Shown here one piece after another: positions 3,268-5,181 of a stretch of DNA of 5,181 bases. The stretch lies in assembly GCA_002383325.1 (NCBI GenBank), contig DFYJ01000100.1, forward strand, positions 13,728-18,908, given 5' to 3'. The translations under genes were made by a program, and so were the position numbers. Position 1 is the stretch's first letter. Each line of letters begins with the position of its first letter. Source of the stretch: Candidatus Aminicenantes bacterium UBA4085 (GTDB lineage Bacteria; Acidobacteriota; Aminicenantia; Aminicenantales; UBA4085). The notes under the pieces are model-generated. The model was not told where the DNA came from and did no database searches. It saw only the letters and a program-made list of their open reading frames with translations.

Positions 3268-5181
3268 ATGAAAAAGCTGATCTTGAGCGCGGCGATTCTG
3301 GCGTGGCTATTGGTTTCGCCCCCCCTCTCGGGGCCCGCAACCGCGGCGGCAGCCTCGGGGGCGACTCTCTCGGGTGTCGTCACCGATTCCCTGGGGGCGC
3401 CTCTCGAAGGCGCAACGGTCACGGCCGTGCTCGAGCCCGGCCGCAAGGGACAGAACGAATTCAAGGCCACATCCGACAAAAACGGAGCCTTCACGATCAA
3501 AGCCGTTCCGCCCGGCGTGTATCTGGTGATCGCGGAGTGGCGGGGCAAGATCGTCTTCGTCCGTCGCTCCGTCAAGCTCGAAGAAGGCCGGGCGGTCAGG
3601 CTCGATATTCAAACCACCCCGGTCGACAACGTCCCCGCGCTTAGGGAAGAGATGGATTCCAGCGCCAAGTCCGCCTTGGCGCCCCCCGGGGGAATGGCGG
3701 GCAGAGTGGTCGGCGGCGTCTATCCCTCGCCCGCCCGCATCAGCGCCGAACGGCCTGAATTCAACACCGAGGAATACGGCCGGATCACCGACAACGCCTA
3801 CATGGACGCCTTGAACAATCCCCTGTCCACCTTCTCCATCGACGTCGACACCGCGTCCTATGCCAACATCCGGCGCTTCCTCAAGCAGAACCAGTGGCCG
3901 CCCAAGGACGCCGTGCGGGTCGAAGAGATGATCAACTACTTCGACTACGACTACCCCCAGCCGCGCGGCGAGCATCCCTTTTCCCTGGTCACGGAAGTCT
4001 CCGCGGCGCCCTGGAATCCCGCCCACAAGCTCGTCCATATCGGATTGCAGGGCAAAGTCCTGGACTCCGTCCCGCCCAGCAATCTGGTCTTTCTCCTCGA
4101 TGTCTCCGGCTCGATGAACTCGCCGGAAAAGCTCCCCCTGCTGAAGGCCGCCTTCAAGCTCCTGGTCCATCAGCTCTCGCCCGATGATCGGATCTCGATC
4201 GCGGTCTACGCCGGTGCCGCGGGCCTGGTGCTTCCGGCCACCCCGGGGTCCAAGAAGGACATCATCCTCGAGGCCATCGACAAGCTCCAGGCCGGCGGCT
4301 CGACCGCCGGCGGGGAGGGCATCCAACTGGCCTACAAGACGGCCTCCGAGAGCTTCCTCAAGAACGGCAACAACCGGATCATCCTGGCCACCGACGGCGA
4401 TTTCAACATCGGCGTCTCCGACACCGGGGCGCTCGTCCGGATGATCGAGGAGAAGCGCGAGCAGGGCATCTTCCTGACCATCCTGGGCTTCGGCATGGGC
4501 AATTATAAGGACGGCCGGATGGAGCAGCTGGCCGACAAGGGCAACGGCAACTACTACTACATCGACGGCCTGCTCGAGGCCAAGAAGGTCTTCGTCAACG
4601 ACCTGCGGGGGACCCTCTTCACGATCGCCAAGGACGTCAAGATCCAGGTGGAATTCAACCCGGCCAAGGTCAAGGCCTATCGCCTGATCGGGTACGAGAC
4701 CCGCCTCCTAGCCAAGGAGGACTTCACCGACGACAAGAAGGACGCCGGCGAGCTGGGTTCGGGCCACACCGTAACCGTCCTCTACGAGATCGTCCCCTTC
4801 GGCTCGAAAGAGGATGTCCGCGGCGTCGACCCGCTGAAATACCAGACGACCAAGATCAGCCCCGAGGCGTTCCGCTCCAAGGAGATGCTGACGGTCAAGC
4901 TCCGCTACAAGGACCCGGATGGATTGGTCAGCAAGCTCGTCGAGCGTCCCCTTGTCGGCGCCGCCGTGGCGCTGGACAAGACCTCGGACGATTTCCGGTT
5001 CTCGGCCGCCGTGGCGGCCTTCAGCATGGTGCTGCGCGACTCCGAGTTCAAGGGCAAAGCCGACCTGGCGCAGGCCCTGGACCTGGCCAAGGGGGCCCGC
5101 GGCAAGGACGCCTTCGGCTACCGGGCCGAATTCATCAACCTGGTGGAGATCGCTTCCCTGATCCGCGACCTGAAGAAGTGA
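3268..5181 (+). CDS. Exported VWA domain protein, YfbK/DUF3520 family, with N-terminal carboxypeptidase-regulatory-like domain
   Basis: A complete 637-aa protein. Residues 1-29 are a Sec signal peptide (MKKLILSAAILAWLLV, then a Pro/Ala region); there is no lipobox Cys, so it is probably released or periplasmic. Residues about 33-117 form a carboxypeptidase-regulatory-like beta-sandwich (LSGVVTDSLGAPLEGATV, NGAFTIKAVPPGVYLV). A low-complexity linker follows, then the vWF_A N-terminal domain from about 169 (YGRITDNAYMDALNNPLSTF, SIDVDTASYANIRRFL). The VWA domain starts near 272 and has a complete metal-ion-dependent adhesion site: DVSGSM (Asp278, Ser280, Ser282), Thr346 in GGSTAGGEG and Asp376 in ATDGD. 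The C-terminus from about 455 (VKIQVEFNPAKVKAYRLIGYETRLL onward) is DUF3520. VWA domains bind protein partners through the bound divalent metal; the partner of this family is unknown. A role in envelope or surface protein interaction is inferred. The gene is transcribed away from the ATPase gene and ends exactly at the window end, so downstream partners are not visible. Confidence 0.95.
   Translation: MKKLILSAAILAWLLVSPPLSGPATAAAASGATLSGVVTDSLGAPLEGATVTAVLEPGRKGQNEFKATSDKNGAFTIKAVPPGVYLVIAEWRGKIVFVRRSVKLEEGRAVRLDIQTTPVDNVPALREEMDSSAKSALAPPGGMAGRVVGGVYPSPARISAERPEFNTEEYGRITDNAYMDALNNPLSTFSIDVDTASYANIRRFLKQNQWPPKDAVRVEEMINYFDYDYPQPRGEHPFSLVTEVSAAPWNPAHKLVHIGLQGKVLDSVPPSNLVFLLDVSGSMNSPEKLPLLKAAFKLLVHQLSPDDRISIAVYAGAAGLVLPATPGSKKDIILEAIDKLQAGGSTAGGEGIQLAYKTASESFLKNGNNRIILATDGDFNIGVSDTGALVRMIEEKREQGIFLTILGFGMGNYKDGRMEQLADKGNGNYYYIDGLLEAKKVFVNDLRGTLFTIAKDVKIQVEFNPAKVKAYRLIGYETRLLAKEDFTDDKKDAGELGSGHTVTVLYEIVPFGSKEDVRGVDPLKYQTTKISPEAFRSKEMLTVKLRYKDPDGLVSKLVERPLVGAAVALDKTSDDFRFSAAVAAFSMVLRDSEFKGKADLAQALDLAKGARGKDAFGYRAEFINLVEIASLIRDLKK

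Noticed and set aside
3307..4326. 339-codon open frame on the minus strand opposite the VWA gene
   Set aside because: It is a shadow of the high-GC codons of the VWA gene. The translation is Gly/Asp/Arg-rich without motifs, and the sense strand encodes unmistakable VWA domains.

Overview
The window is a GC-rich bacterial segment. It probably comes from a Gram-negative organism, because three products carry export signals, one ends in an outer-membrane-protein-like C-terminal Phe, and one is an exported von Willebrand A (VWA) protein of the YfbK/DUF3520 type. The mix suggests an environmental lineage such as Acidobacteriota or Aminicenantota, but no marker gene is present and that placement is a weak inference.

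Layout: four genes lie on the minus strand and one on the plus strand, diverging from a 217-nt intergenic region (3051-3267). Reading leftward from it, the first is a complete AAA_14/DUF4143 ATPase (1878-3050). Next come a 111-aa protein with two predicted membrane helices (1443-1778), a secreted protein of unknown family with a beta-strand-rich C-terminus (232-1368), and the first 46 codons of an exported protein cut by the window edge (1-139). Reading rightward is a 637-aa exported protein (3268-5181) with a carboxypeptidase-regulatory-like domain, a VWA N-terminal domain, a VWA domain with an intact MIDAS, and a DUF3520 C-terminus.

Expression signals differ between genes. The 111-aa gene, the secreted-protein gene and the VWA gene have clear Shine-Dalgarno sequences. 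The ATPase gene and the left-edge gene have none, and each has a -10-like hexamer ending exactly 6 nt before its ATG, as expected for leaderless mRNAs. The ATPase gene also has a perfect TTGACA -35 with a 17-nt spacer. The three leftward genes after that promoter could be co-transcribed, since no convincing terminator separates them, but no shared pathway is evident.

The most notable unexplained structures concern the ATPase gene and the divergent intergenic region. A near-identical 16-17 bp direct repeat lies at both ends of the ATPase gene, one copy over its stop codon and one over its -35, so the gene could be a discrete inserted unit. The intergenic region also carries two palindromic CACC-N-GGTG boxes 38 bp apart, an inverted repeat sharing the -35, and a 43-codon stretch open on both strands. 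No known novel system can be named from this window. The ATPase and its flanks are the best candidate for follow-up.
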